DNA of 64,000 nt from Chloroflexota bacterium (GTDB lineage: Bacteria; Chloroflexota; Anaerolineae; Aggregatilineales; Phototrophicaceae): NCBI GenBank assembly GCA_020161935.1, contig JAIUNI010000007.1, positions 1 to 64,000 of the forward strand, read 5' to 3'. The notes under the pieces are model-generated. The model searched no databases and was not told where the DNA came from. It was given only the letters and a program-made list of their open reading frames with translations. Of the stretch, positions 51,950 through 61,606 are shown piece after piece (position 1 is the stretch's first letter; every line of letters starts with the position of its first letter). The position numbers and the translations under genes are program-made.

Positions 51950-52390
51950 ATGGCTGCCTTGACCGTAACCCTAGACGAGGGACTGCGTGCCACCATCGAA
52001 TCTGAACATTACACATGGTACGCAGATGAATTGGTCGAAAACGGGGGAACGGGCACAGGCGCTGACCCTGAACAACAACTGCTTGGCGCGGTAGGGAGCT
52101 GCATGGCGATCACGGTCAAGCTCTACGCCACCCGCAAAGAATGGCCGCTGGAGAAGATCGAAATCCAACTGCACTTGGAGCGTTTTAACGGCGCGGAATA
52201 TCCCGCCTACAAAGGCGACTCGAAGTTCGTCTACGAAGTCCGCGAAAATATCACCCTCTACGGCGACAAGCTGACCGATGACCAGCGGACACGCCTGCTC
52301 GAAATCTCGACCAAGTGTCCGGTGCGCCGTGTGCTGACCAGCCCAACCTTTTTCGTGTCGTCGCACGGCGAACCCATCGTCGGCACATAA
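51950..52390 (+). CDS. OsmC family protein
   Basis: A 146-residue OsmC/Ohr-like protein. The two conserved Cys are in AVGSCMAITVKLYA and STKCPVRRVL; in this family they reduce organic hydroperoxides. The N-terminal HYTWYADEL and C-terminal SPTFF match OsmC more than Ohr. A clear GAGGAG site precedes the ATG. It ends in an intrinsic terminator. Confidence 0.9.
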   Translation: MAALTVTLDEGLRATIESEHYTWYADELVENGGTGTGADPEQQLLGAVGSCMAITVKLYATRKEWPLEKIEIQLHLERFNGAEYPAYKGDSKFVYEVRENITLYGDKLTDDQRTRLLEISTKCPVRRVLTSPTFFVSSHGEPIVGT

Positions 52391-52419
52391 CCGTTTATAC
52401 TGCCATTCGCTTGAAACCG

Positions 52420-52449
52420 CACCCCTGCCATCAGGGGTGTTTTGTTTTG
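52420..52449 (+). terminator. Intrinsic terminator after osmC-like gene
   Basis: CACCCCTG (52420-52427) pairs perfectly with CAGGGGTG (52432-52439) around CCAT, followed by TTTTGTTTT. Confidence 0.85.
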
Positions 52450-52490
52450 GCGGATTGCGCTAAACTGGACAATTAGAAAGGGGTAACAAA

Positions 52491-53069
52491 ATGGCTGAAC
52501 TGAATTATTCAATCGACCTCGATCTCAAAGAAGTCAAAGCGATGGTGGACACACTTGTCCCCTACATCTACGAGAATGACCTTTACGGCAAAATCAACCT
52601 CGACTCGGCACGGCTGACCCCCGGTTCGATCTTGCTGCGGCTGCGGCGGCTGGCTGCCCTGCGCGACCAGATGAACCCCTCGCAGTTAGCCCAGTTCGAC
52701 AAGATCAACGCGAAGAACGAAGCGGTTCAGGGTGAATGGGGTGTCGCCTACGGCAAGAAGATGCTGCGCGAGGCCGAAGCCCGACTGCGCGACCTGCAAA
52801 CCTACCTGAGCGAGTGCAAAGACGATCCGAAGTTGTGCGCCAACGCTTATAATCCAGAAGCGCTGCGCCGCACGCTCGTCGCCGAAATCCTCGCCGCGCT
52901 GCCGCCGGATGTGGACAGCACCGAAGTACGGAACACGGCGAAAAGTGTGGACAGTGGTTTACGCCGCTACGTCCGCGAAGCGCCATTTGTGTGGGACGCG
53001 GCGCTGCAACCCGTTTATCCACCGGAAACCTATTGGTGGTTATATGGTCGCCCACCCCAACCCGAATAA
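52491..53069 (+). CDS. Hypothetical protein, 192 residues
   Basis: A soluble, mostly helical protein without a recognised domain. Its N-terminus reads LNYSIDLDLKEVKAMVDTLVPYIYENDLYGKI, followed by an Arg/Leu-rich helix and long amphipathic helices (YGKKMLREAEARLRDLQTYLSECKD), ending in a Pro/Trp/Tyr-rich tail. An AAAGGGG site precedes the ATG. The GTG of the glycosyltransferase gene follows after 10 bp, so they may be co-transcribed. Confidence 0.6.
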   Translation: MAELNYSIDLDLKEVKAMVDTLVPYIYENDLYGKINLDSARLTPGSILLRLRRLAALRDQMNPSQLAQFDKINAKNEAVQGEWGVAYGKKMLREAEARLRDLQTYLSECKDDPKLCANAYNPEALRRTLVAEILAALPPDVDSTEVRNTAKSVDSGLRRYVREAPFVWDAALQPVYPPETYWWLYGRPPQPE

Positions 53070-53079
53070 GTAGCGGCGT

Positions 53080-54966
53080 GTGCTGACTTCCGCCCTGCCC
53101 TCCACACCCGCCCGTTCAAACATCCTGATCGTGAGTGTTCTGGTCGTGGTCGCGTTTTTCATCGCGACCATCGACTTGCAGCGTGAGAGCCTGTGGAACG
53201 ACGAGGCATGGACGGCGTGGGCGGTGCGCTCACCGTATCTCCGCGACACGCTCCAACGGGTGCAGGCGGATGTACACCCTCCTCTTTATTTCCTGTTATT
53301 AGGCGTTCTGGGTCGTTTCACGGGTGACTCGGTACTGGCGCTGCGCTGGCCGTCAGCGTTGTTCGCCATGCTCGCCCTCGCCAGCACCTACGCCGTTGGT
53401 AAACGCCTGTTCGACCGCCGCACCGCCATCATCGCGCTCATCCTGCTTGGCTCGGCGAGCTTCTTTGTGTACTACGCCCGTGAAGCCCGTATGTACAGCC
53501 TGCTCATGGCGCTGGCCGCCCTCTCGACGTGGCTCTATCTGCGCTGGCAAGCAAAGCCCTCGTTGTGGCGCAGCCTCGTTTATGCGGTGTCGATGGCACT
53601 ACTGATGTATACCCATTACGCCGGAGCGCTGGTCATCCTCTCGCACCTGCTACACGCGCTCATCAGCCAAGTGCTGCCGCGAACCCGCCGCCCAAAGTGG
53701 TACGCGCTGCCCCTGCCCTATGTCGCCGCGCTGGTGTTCTACCTGCCGTGGCTGCCGATTTTCCTCGCCCAGATGCGGAGCAACCCCAACGGGCCGCTGG
53801 CAATCCCCGTGCCGACCGATTGGGCAACCGTCGCCGCGCTGGTACTGATCGTCACAGGTGGTAATTGGTGGCTAATCGCTGCGCCATTCGTGCTGGGTAC
53901 GGCTGTTCCGCGAGTGCGCCAGCACGCCAGCCAAATCACCCTGCTCCTGCTGTGGCTGCTGGTCACGCCAATTGGCCTCCTCGCCCTCAACCAATGGTTC
54001 GCGCCGGTGTATCAGGTACGCTACGCCATCGCCATGCTGCCCGCCGGGGCGCTGCTGCTGGCCTACGGGCTGCGGCATATCCACATTCCCGCATGGCTGC
54101 GGTTGGGTGCCGTTCGCAGCCTGTACGTAGCCACAGCTATCACCGTAGTTCTGTTGATCTGGATTGCCGCTGTGCAGCTTACGATTTATCATGAAATCTG
54201 GCCGCCTAAACCCGCGTGGCAATCCACCATCAGCAGTATGATCGCCGCACGGCAACCGCTGGACGCGACTATCACCGACCTCGCTGCTTACAGCCCCGCC
54301 GCCTATTATGACCGCCAGCTTGGGCTGCGGCGCGGCATCGGGCTTGACCTGTCGTGGCGGCTGCACACACCCACTGAAGTTCGTGCGCTGGTCGATAAAC
54401 TCGCACCCAGCGACTCGATATGGATTACGCTGCCGGTCAACACCACCAAAAGTTGGCAGGTCGCCGCGCAGCTTGACCGTGAACGCGGAATCAGCTACCG
54501 CAGCAGCTTAGGCAACATGGTGTTTTACAACTTCAACGGCGATAACACGGCCAATCTACAATACCAATTTGGGGATACCGTCCGCTTGGTGGGTCAGTTA
54601 CCCTCCGACGAAGGGTTTACGATTACAGCCGGAAATGAGCTTTGTGTTGACCTCGCGCTGCAAACCCTTACTGCAACCGATGACTCGTACTCCGTCGGGC
54701 TGCATCTGGTCGATATAACCGGCAACCTCAACGCGGCACAGTGGGATAATGGCTTCGGCAGCCATCCGGCGGGTGAAACGGTTGACCTATCGCCCTGCCT
54801 ACCGATCTCTACCGCTACCGCCCCCGGCTCGTATCACCTTGAACTCACCTTCTATAAGTGGGCGACGGTGGAACGGCTGCCGGTGTTCGAAACGGGCGGC
54901 GGCACTCCGGTCGGCTGGGGGGATGTGGTGATGTTGCAGTCGGTCGAGGTTCGAGCGCCGGAATAA
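53080..54966 (+). CDS. GT39/ArnT-like membrane glycosyltransferase
   Basis: A 628-residue integral membrane enzyme of the PMT/ArnT (GT-C fold) class, which transfers sugars from polyprenyl-phosphate donors. The first extracytoplasmic loop has the catalytic acidic pair in LWNDEAW (Asp41-Glu42) and DVHPPLYF. About ten hydrophobic helices follow up to residue 390, then a soluble extracytoplasmic domain of about 230 residues. The acceptor, lipid or protein, is unknown. The GTG start leads directly into the first membrane helix. Confidence 0.82.
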   Translation: MLTSALPSTPARSNILIVSVLVVVAFFIATIDLQRESLWNDEAWTAWAVRSPYLRDTLQRVQADVHPPLYFLLLGVLGRFTGDSVLALRWPSALFAMLALASTYAVGKRLFDRRTAIIALILLGSASFFVYYAREARMYSLLMALAALSTWLYLRWQAKPSLWRSLVYAVSMALLMYTHYAGALVILSHLLHALISQVLPRTRRPKWYALPLPYVAALVFYLPWLPIFLAQMRSNPNGPLAIPVPTDWATVAALVLIVTGGNWWLIAAPFVLGTAVPRVRQHASQITLLLLWLLVTPIGLLALNQWFAPVYQVRYAIAMLPAGALLLAYGLRHIHIPAWLRLGAVRSLYVATAITVVLLIWIAAVQLTIYHEIWPPKPAWQSTISSMIAARQPLDATITDLAAYSPAAYYDRQLGLRRGIGLDLSWRLHTPTEVRALVDKLAPSDSIWITLPVNTTKSWQVAAQLDRERGISYRSSLGNMVFYNFNGDNTANLQYQFGDTVRLVGQLPSDEGFTITAGNELCVDLALQTLTATDDSYSVGLHLVDITGNLNAAQWDNGFGSHPAGETVDLSPCLPISTATAPGSYHLELTFYKWATVERLPVFETGGGTPVGWGDVVMLQSVEVRAPE

Positions 54967-55024
54967 TCGCCAAGTCCGCGAATATGCGGTTAAATTAGAC
55001 AGACAACTTCTCGTAGAGGCGAAC

Positions 55025-56020
55025 ATGGATATTAAAGTCTTTAGCAAGGGCGAAACACGCATCGCCCAAATCAGCGAAATCGAGAGCCTGCTCAAGTCCG
55101 AAACCGATATTTTTTGGGTCGACATTTTCAACTGCACCGATGCCGAGGCGCGTATCCTGCGCGATGTGTTCAAGTTCCACCCGCTGGCGATTGAGGACAC
55201 ACGCAACCACCGCCAGCGTCCGAAGATCGAGGAATACGAAGGCTATATGTTCCTCATCATCAACTCAATCACGATCTTCAACACGCCGGATAAACCGACA
55301 TCAGATAACCTCATCTTCAGCGACCTCAGCTTCCGAGAAATCGACCTGTTCGTCGGGCGTAATTACGTCGTATCCGTCCACAACCTGCATGAAGCGACCA
55401 TTGATGAGGTCAAACGCCGCTTTGATATTCTCGGTAAGTCGTTCAACTTCACCACCAGCTACGTCCTGTATACACTGCTCGACGTGGTGGTTGACCAATA
55501 CTTCCCGATCATGGATATGTTTGAGGAAGAAATCGGCAACCTCGAAGACATCATCCTCGCCAACCCTGATCAGAAGCACCTCAACCGCTTATTCGAACTC
55601 AAACATATGATGCTGCATATGTGGCGCGTCGTCTGGCCGGAGCGTGATATGCTGAGTACGCTCGCCCAGCCGCACATCCTGAACTTCACCGAGCAGAACA
55701 ACAACCAGTATTACCTGCGGGATGTTGCCGACCATCTTCTGTGGATCGCTGACATGCTCAGTACTTACCGTGATACGCTCTCAACAGTGATTGACCTGTA
55801 TATGTCGTCGGTTTCCAATAAGCTCAACCATAATGTGCAGCGCCTCACCATCCTTACGTTGATTATCGGTATCCTCACCGTCGTCAGCGGCTTCTATGGC
55901 ATGAACTTTATCCACACATGGCCGCCGTTCGAGTCGCCGTATGGCGTGCCGTTTGTGCTGCTGCTGATGATGACCGGTATTGGCGGTCTGCTGCTGCTGC
56001 TGAAACGCATTAACCGGTAA
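55025..56020 (+). CDS. corA: CorA family Mg2+ transporter
   Basis: A 331-residue divalent-metal channel. The long N-terminal cytoplasmic domain (about 1-265) includes HPLAIEDTRNHRQRPKIEEYEGYMFLIIN, typical of CorA. Two C-terminal helices follow, the first ending in the selectivity signature GFYGMNF and the second (about 305-325) ending in basic KRINR. The length and layout are standard. It is monocistronic with a short upstream gap, in which no metal-sensing riboswitch is visible. Confidence 0.93.
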   Translation: MDIKVFSKGETRIAQISEIESLLKSETDIFWVDIFNCTDAEARILRDVFKFHPLAIEDTRNHRQRPKIEEYEGYMFLIINSITIFNTPDKPTSDNLIFSDLSFREIDLFVGRNYVVSVHNLHEATIDEVKRRFDILGKSFNFTTSYVLYTLLDVVVDQYFPIMDMFEEEIGNLEDIILANPDQKHLNRLFELKHMMLHMWRVVWPERDMLSTLAQPHILNFTEQNNNQYYLRDVADHLLWIADMLSTYRDTLSTVIDLYMSSVSNKLNHNVQRLTILTLIIGILTVVSGFYGMNFIHTWPPFESPYGVPFVLLLMMTGIGGLLLLLKRINR

Positions 56021-56058
56021 CAGGCTTCGTATCATGATTGATAGGTGTGAGCATAAAT

Positions 56059-57072
56059 ATGGCTGAACATACATCGGATGTGCTGATTATCGGCGCAGGA
56101 CTCAGCGGTTTGGTCGCGGCGCAGAAGCTCATTCGCGCGGGGCTTCGTGTCACGCTGGTGGACAAGGGGCGCAGCGTTGGCGGGCGCTTGGCGACACGTC
56201 GTATCGCGGGCGGCGTGGCTGACCACGGCGCACAGTTCTTCACCGTGCGGTCGCCGGTCTTTCAGCAAGCGGTTGAGGAGTGGTTGGCACAGGATTGGGT
56301 TTATGTATGGTCAAAGGGCTTTAGTGATGGCATCCGCACCCCTGACCAATACGATGGACATCCGCGTTACGCCACCCACGGCGGTATGAACGCGCTGGCG
56401 AAGCACCTCGCCAAAGGGCTGGAGGGCAAAGCCGCCATTCATACGGATGTCAAAATTGACAGTATCAATCAGACAGCCGATGGTTGGCAAGCGCAGGATG
56501 AACAAGGCACCACTTACACCACCAGAGCCTTACTCCTGACCGCGCCCGTGCCGCAGTCTCTTGCGCTCTTGGGCGGCCTCACCGGCAAACTCTCCGCAGC
56601 GAACCGCAAGGCCCTCGAACGAATCGCTTATGTACCATGCGTGGCGGGGTTGTTTCATGTCGAAGGGGATGTCAATTTGCCCGAACCCGGCGCGTTGCAG
56701 CGGCCTGATGCGCCGATCAGTTGGATTGCCGATAACCAGCGCAAAGGCATTTCGCCTAGCGCGCATATTATCACCGTCCATTCCGGCATGAGCGTCAGCC
56801 AGCAGTTGTGGGAGCAGCCCGCCGTGGACGCATTGGCCTACGTGCGCCGCGCATTTGAACCCTTTCTCGCGGAGGGCGCGGTCATCGTCGAAGCCGAACT
56901 CAAACGCTGGCGTTATTCCCAGCCGACCGTTTTACACCCTAAACGCTTCTTACTTGCCGAAGGACTGCCACCGTTGTGCTTCGCGGGCGATGCTTTTGGC
57001 GAAGCGCGGGTTGAAGGCGCGTTCTTATCCGGCACGGCGGCGGGTGAAGCGCTTGCCCAAGCAGCCATTTAA
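56059..57072 (+). CDS. FAD-dependent oxidoreductase (renalase/amine oxidase-like)
   Basis: A 337-residue flavoprotein. The dinucleotide-binding motif VLIIGAGLSGLVAAQ is followed by TLVDKGRSVGGRLATRR, then the ADHGAQFFTVR block characteristic of renalase-like NAD(P)/FAD proteins. The C-terminal FAD contact is LCFAGDAFGEARVEGAFLSG. It probably oxidises a reduced nicotinamide or a small amine. ATG 56059 with AGGTGTGAG upstream is preferred over TTG 56038. The PfkB gene follows after 27 bp. Confidence 0.88.
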   Translation: MAEHTSDVLIIGAGLSGLVAAQKLIRAGLRVTLVDKGRSVGGRLATRRIAGGVADHGAQFFTVRSPVFQQAVEEWLAQDWVYVWSKGFSDGIRTPDQYDGHPRYATHGGMNALAKHLAKGLEGKAAIHTDVKIDSINQTADGWQAQDEQGTTYTTRALLLTAPVPQSLALLGGLTGKLSAANRKALERIAYVPCVAGLFHVEGDVNLPEPGALQRPDAPISWIADNQRKGISPSAHIITVHSGMSVSQQLWEQPAVDALAYVRRAFEPFLAEGAVIVEAELKRWRYSQPTVLHPKRFLLAEGLPPLCFAGDAFGEARVEGAFLSGTAAGEALAQAAI

Positions 57073-57099
57073 TTATGCATTATTTGAAGGGAACAGCAC

Positions 57100-58044
57100 A
57101 TGAGTGTCGCAAGTTTTGGTGAACTCTTAATTGATTTCGTCGCGCTGGAACATGGTGTCAGCGTCGGCGAGGCATCCGGTTTCAAGAAAGCTCCCGGTGG
57201 CGCACCTGCCAATGTCGCTGTCGCGGTTGCCCGTTTGGGGCATCCCAGCGCGTTTTTGGGGCAGGTAGGCGATGACCCCTTCGGACATCATCTTGCCGAC
57301 GTTCTCAAGGCCGATCACGTCGATGTCAGCGGTTTGCGCTACTGCCAAGAAGCGCGGACAGCCCTCGCCTTCGTGTCGCTGCGTGCGGATGGCGAACGCA
57401 GCTTCAGCTTCTACCGTCACCCCAGCGCCGATATGCTGATGCGACCGGAAGATGTCGCCGAGGATGTTATTCAGGGTAAGGATATTTTCCACTTCGGCTC
57501 GTTAACCTCAATCCACGAACCCAGCCGTTCAGCCACCCTCAAGGCAGCAGAATTCGCCCGCGCTCAGGGCAAGATTATCTCGTACGATCCTAATTTGCGG
57601 TTGGCAATTTGGCCGAGTGCGGATGCCGCCCGTGAAGGCATGTTTAGCGGCCTTGATTTCGCGACCATCGTCAAGGTCAGCGAAGAAGAAGTTGAGTTTA
57701 TGACCGGCGGCCACGACATCGCCCCGCTCTGGCGCGATTCGATTCAGGTGATCGCCGTCACACAGGGGGCGCAGGGTGCAACCGTCTATACACGCGGCAG
57801 CAAGGTGTTCGTCCCCGGCTTTGCGGTCAAGGCGGTTGATACCACCGGCGCGGGCGATGGTTTCGTCGCGGGGCTGCTCGTCGGAATCCTTGAGCATAAG
57901 CAGGATTATGCCGATCACTTAACGGAAATTGTCCGGCTGGCGAACGCAGTCGGCGCGTTAACAACCACCGAACTCGGCGCGATTCCGGCGCTGCCCACGC
58001 GCAAGGCAGTTGAGCAATTTATGCAGGAGTCCGAGAATAATTAA
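57100..58044 (+). CDS. PfkB family carbohydrate kinase (fructokinase-like)
   Basis: A 314-residue ribokinase-fold sugar kinase. The substrate-binding GG motif is APGGAPANVAVAVARLG (around 31-47), and the C-terminal signature DTTGAGDGFVAGLL carries the catalytic base Asp253. A SYDPNLRLAIW block links it to the fructokinase/KdgK branch. It phosphorylates a sugar with ATP; the specific sugar cannot be told. No transporter or other sugar gene is adjacent. Confidence 0.9.
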   Translation: MSVASFGELLIDFVALEHGVSVGEASGFKKAPGGAPANVAVAVARLGHPSAFLGQVGDDPFGHHLADVLKADHVDVSGLRYCQEARTALAFVSLRADGERSFSFYRHPSADMLMRPEDVAEDVIQGKDIFHFGSLTSIHEPSRSATLKAAEFARAQGKIISYDPNLRLAIWPSADAAREGMFSGLDFATIVKVSEEEVEFMTGGHDIAPLWRDSIQVIAVTQGAQGATVYTRGSKVFVPGFAVKAVDTTGAGDGFVAGLLVGILEHKQDYADHLTEIVRLANAVGALTTTELGAIPALPTRKAVEQFMQESENN

Positions 58045-58091
58045 TTCCAAATCCTTATTTCTTGGGGTGCATGGTGGCAGGGTTTCGACCC

Positions 58092-58097
58092 TATACT
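58092..58097 (+). promoter_or_regulatory. Candidate -10 box of the zinc-ribbon gene
   Basis: TATACT lies 35 bp upstream of the ATG, directly after a small GGGT/ACCC hairpin. No strong -35 box is visible. Confidence 0.3.
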
Positions 58098-58132
58098 AAA
58101 AATAAGCCACTTGTACGACGAGGAATTTTGGA

Positions 58133-59638
58133 ATGGGAATCAAACTCGACTGTCCAACCTGCGGCAAACGCATGACATTTGATATGGCGACAACCAGTGT
58201 GATGTGCCACCACTGTGGTTACACGCCCAGCACCGGCATGGACGAACGCGCCGAGCAAATCCGCGCCAAAGGTACACGCCCGAACATCACGTTAACCAAT
58301 CCATCGGCGATTATGCCCCGCGCCGCAGCTTTGTTTTATACCGCCCACGATCACCTATTTAATGACGACAAAGCCGCCGCCATCAATAGTCTGCAAGATG
58401 CCATCGACCTCCAACCCGACTTTGACGATGCCCATATCTGGCTGGCGAAACTCAGCGACGATCCCGCCGTTAAGCGCGATCACTTGAGTAGTATTCTCGC
58501 TGTCGATCCGTCACATGGCGAGGCCATGCAGATGATGATGGTACTCAATGGACGCTTAACCGCCGAGCAAGCCCAAAAAGGTTTGAACAGTCAGGGACCG
58601 GTCATCAAACGAATAGACGAAGCGGTTAAGACCACCATCAAAAATACCCGCTGCCCCAAGTGCAACGGCAGCCTGACCACCAACGAACACACCGGAAACA
58701 CCGAATGCGGCTTCTGCGGCTACATTCTCCCTGTCAACGGCAAGGCCAACCCCAATGGCGACCTGCTGTTTGCGGCTCTGCTGGAACGGCGTGCCGAACC
58801 CATCCGGTGGGTCATCGGCGAACGCCTGCTGCACTGCAACCAATGTGGCGCGGAACGGGCAATACCCGCCAGTGAACTTTCGACTCGCTGCCCCTTTTGC
58901 GGTTCCAACCAAGTCATCGAAAAAGACGCGCTGGATTCCTTCGAGCAGCCGGACGGCATCATCCCCTTCAAAGTCTCGCGGGAAGAAGCCAGCCGCCTTA
59001 TCAAAGAACAGCTAAAAGGCATGACCGAGCGAATCAAAGGTTGGTTCGACAACAATAAGGTCGCCTCCGCCACGCTTAACGGCTACTACCTGCCCTTCTG
59101 GATGTTCGATGCGACGGTTGAAGTCTCGCGCACCCGCATCCTCACCGAACCGAGCAATCGCGGCTATGGCTATACGCGCGTCATGACCCCGCAGCCCACC
59201 TACACCCAGACCAAGAACAGCGAAATCTTCGCCGATGTCGAGGTGTGTGGCGCGGTGTCACCCGCCAAAGAACTCACGCGCCAGCTTGGCGATTACCACA
59301 CCAGCGAACTGCTGGACTACTCACCCAACCTGCTCGCCAAATATCCGGCGCAGTTGTATACGCAGGACTTCGACTCCGCCGCGCTCGAAGCCCGCAGCTA
59401 CATTTCCGCCGCCATGCGCTATAAACACGGCAAGCGTGACGCGGGCGAAACCGAGAAAGTCACCATCAATGTATTCAGCAACATTCAGCAGATGAGCTTC
59501 CGCCTCATCCTCGCGCCCGTTTGGATCGCGCATCTGGTCGAGCAGGATAAAGACCAGCGCACCGCATTGGTCAACGGGCAAACCGGCTTGGTTGTCTTAG
59601 GAAAAAGTGAGAAACCACAGCGCAGCCGTTCGCGCTAA
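58133..59638 (+). CDS. Multi-zinc-ribbon protein
   Basis: A 501-residue cytoplasmic protein with three zinc ribbons: Cys7/10/25/28 (CPTCGK...CHHCGY), a second at about 178-200 (CPKCNG...CGFCGY), and a third at about 235-260 (CNQCGAE...CPFCGS). A TPR-like helical segment lies between the first two. The C-terminal half (YYLPFWMFDATVEVS, then LAPVWIAHLVEQD and a NGQTG turn) matches TFIIB-type zinc-ribbon proteins of unknown function. A GAGGAA site precedes the ATG. It may bind nucleic acid or scaffold proteins. Confidence 0.72.
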   Translation: MGIKLDCPTCGKRMTFDMATTSVMCHHCGYTPSTGMDERAEQIRAKGTRPNITLTNPSAIMPRAAALFYTAHDHLFNDDKAAAINSLQDAIDLQPDFDDAHIWLAKLSDDPAVKRDHLSSILAVDPSHGEAMQMMMVLNGRLTAEQAQKGLNSQGPVIKRIDEAVKTTIKNTRCPKCNGSLTTNEHTGNTECGFCGYILPVNGKANPNGDLLFAALLERRAEPIRWVIGERLLHCNQCGAERAIPASELSTRCPFCGSNQVIEKDALDSFEQPDGIIPFKVSREEASRLIKEQLKGMTERIKGWFDNNKVASATLNGYYLPFWMFDATVEVSRTRILTEPSNRGYGYTRVMTPQPTYTQTKNSEIFADVEVCGAVSPAKELTRQLGDYHTSELLDYSPNLLAKYPAQLYTQDFDSAALEARSYISAAMRYKHGKRDAGETEKVTINVFSNIQQMSFRLILAPVWIAHLVEQDKDQRTALVNGQTGLVVLGKSEKPQRSRSR

Positions 59639-59788
59639 CGTTCGGGCATACCCGATTTAGGCGAATGCAATGTAAGATTAGGCACAGTAGGGTCGGAATG
59701 GTTCCGCAGGTCGAAGCAGAACGCGCGACCTCTTAACAATGTGCCAAACTTGACCACTGTTGCGAACAATCGCTCATAAGGGGGTTTC

Positions 59789-60814
59789 ATGCGTCGTGCT
59801 GTATTCCTGATCGCCAGCGTGGCTGTCAGTGCGTTCTTTCTCTATGTCGCCCTGCGCGGGGTCGACTTCAACGAAGTTCTCAAGAGCATCCAGCAAGCGG
59901 ATATGGGCTGGATTATCGTCTCGCTGGTGGGCATCACCGCCGGCCTCTGGCTGCGCGGCATCCGCTGGCACGGCCTCTTGGACTTCAAGCCGCCGCTGCT
60001 GCGTACCGCTCACATCCTGAACCTCGGCTTCCTGCTGAACCTGCTGCCCTTCCGCATCGGCGAAGTCGCCCGCAGCATCCTCATCACCCGCGAAGGCATA
60101 CCGGTCGTCACCGCTGCCACCAGCGTGGTGCTGGAACGCCTCATCGACACGCTGTTGGTCGTCATCCTGCTGGTGTTCGCCATTACGCGCATCCCGAATA
60201 CCCCGCCGGAAGTGATCCAGCCGACCACGACATTCGGTGTTTTGGTAGTCATCGCCTTCGCCGTCATGGTCTTTTTCGCCCGCTTCCCCAAGATCGGGCA
60301 TCAGGTTCTCGAAGTGGTGGAACGCTTCCTGCCGTTCCTTAAGCGCATCGGCCTCAACAAGTTGTTCGACCAACTGCTCGTCGGCCTCAAACCGCTGACC
60401 CACTTCCGCAGCGCCGCTCATGTCATCATCTGGACGTTGATCTCGTGGACATCCTCGTTCATCACGCTCTACGCCCTCGTCCGTGCGCTCAACATTCCGG
60501 CGGGTGATGGCTCGCCGCTGGACGAAAATAGCCGCATCCTCCTCACACTGCTCGGCCTCGCGCTGGCTTCACTGGGCAACGCCGTACCTATCAGCGTCGC
60601 CGGTTTTGGCCCGTTCGAAGCCATGATTATCATCTCCGGCGAAACCATCGGCATCCCTAAAGAGAGTGCCGTCTCGCTCGGCTTCCTCTTTCATGGCATC
60701 AACATCATCGGCTACGCGGCATGGGGCATCATCGGCTTGCTCTCGCTCGGCGTATCATTGGGTGATGTCATGAAAACAGCGGAAAAACAATCGGAAGTAC
60801 CGGAAAGCGCCTAG
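59789..60814 (+). CDS. LPG synthase/AglD-like membrane protein
   Basis: A 341-residue integral membrane protein of the lysylphosphatidylglycerol synthase TM family (PF03706), with about eight helices. The family blocks LRGIRWHGLL, LNLLPFRIGEVARSI, ATSVVLERLIDTLLVV and AVPISVAGFGPFEAMII are all present. The soluble aminoacyl-transferase half of MprF is absent, so it more likely flips lipids or assists polyprenol-linked glycosylation. A strong AAGGGGG site precedes the ATG. The hydrolase gene follows after 5 bp. Confidence 0.87.
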   Translation: MRRAVFLIASVAVSAFFLYVALRGVDFNEVLKSIQQADMGWIIVSLVGITAGLWLRGIRWHGLLDFKPPLLRTAHILNLGFLLNLLPFRIGEVARSILITREGIPVVTAATSVVLERLIDTLLVVILLVFAITRIPNTPPEVIQPTTTFGVLVVIAFAVMVFFARFPKIGHQVLEVVERFLPFLKRIGLNKLFDQLLVGLKPLTHFRSAAHVIIWTLISWTSSFITLYALVRALNIPAGDGSPLDENSRILLTLLGLALASLGNAVPISVAGFGPFEAMIIISGETIGIPKESAVSLGFLFHGINIIGYAAWGIIGLLSLGVSLGDVMKTAEKQSEVPESA

Positions 60815-60819
60815 CACCC

Positions 60820-61566
60820 ATGCCTTACATCGACACCACCACCGGCGCACATCTGCACTATGAAGAAATCGGTTCGGGCGAACCGCTGATCTTGCTTCAC
60901 GGCTTGCTCGGCACCGCCCGCCGTGACCTCGGTCAAGTGTTGGATTGGCTGGGCGAAAGTTACCACGTCTACGGCCCATCGCTGCGCGGCTACGGTGAAT
61001 CCACGCCCAAGCCGCGTGACTTCCCGCTCGACTTCTACCATCGCGACGCGCGGGATGTTCTCGCCTTCATGGATGCGCTGAATATCCAATCCGCCCACAT
61101 CCTCGGCTATTCGGACGGTGGGGAAACGGCACTGGTGGCGGCTGGCTTACAACCGCAGCGCTTCAAATCGGTGGCGGCTATCGGCGCGGTTGGTAACTTT
61201 ACGCCCGCCGTTCGCCCGCGTGTGCAAAGCCTGTACCCCGGCACATGGATCACCGACGAGGAAAAAGTCCTGCACGGCATACCGGATGCCGATGCGTTCA
61301 TCCTCCAGTGGGTGAACGCCATGAAGTACATGATCGACAGGGGCGGCGACATCAGCCTCGGCCTCGCGCCGAACATCACCTGCCCGGTCCTCATCATGCT
61401 CGGCGAGCAAGACACACTGAACCCCGCTGCCTACGCCCAAACCTTCCTCGAACGCACCCCAAACGGGCGGCTCGAAATGTTTGCCTGTGGGCATCCGGTT
61501 CATCAAACGCTGTGGGCAGATTTCAAACGGGTCTACGGGGATTTCTTACGCGCGGCAAGCTCTTAA
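60820..61566 (+). CDS. Alpha/beta hydrolase
   Basis: A 248-residue single-domain hydrolase. The oxyanion HG motif is ILLHGLLG, the nucleophile is Ser98 in GYSDGG, the acid is the Asp in LGEQDTLNP, and the His is in ACGHPVHQ. The catalytic triad is complete. The substrate is unknown. It is co-directional with, and 5 bp after, the membrane protein gene. Confidence 0.9.
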   Translation: MPYIDTTTGAHLHYEEIGSGEPLILLHGLLGTARRDLGQVLDWLGESYHVYGPSLRGYGESTPKPRDFPLDFYHRDARDVLAFMDALNIQSAHILGYSDGGETALVAAGLQPQRFKSVAAIGAVGNFTPAVRPRVQSLYPGTWITDEEKVLHGIPDADAFILQWVNAMKYMIDRGGDISLGLAPNITCPVLIMLGEQDTLNPAAYAQTFLERTPNGRLEMFACGHPVHQTLWADFKRVYGDFLRAASS

Positions 61567-61606
61567 TATCATTGTAGGGATGAGGCGTGCTGCATCCGAA
61601 TAACGT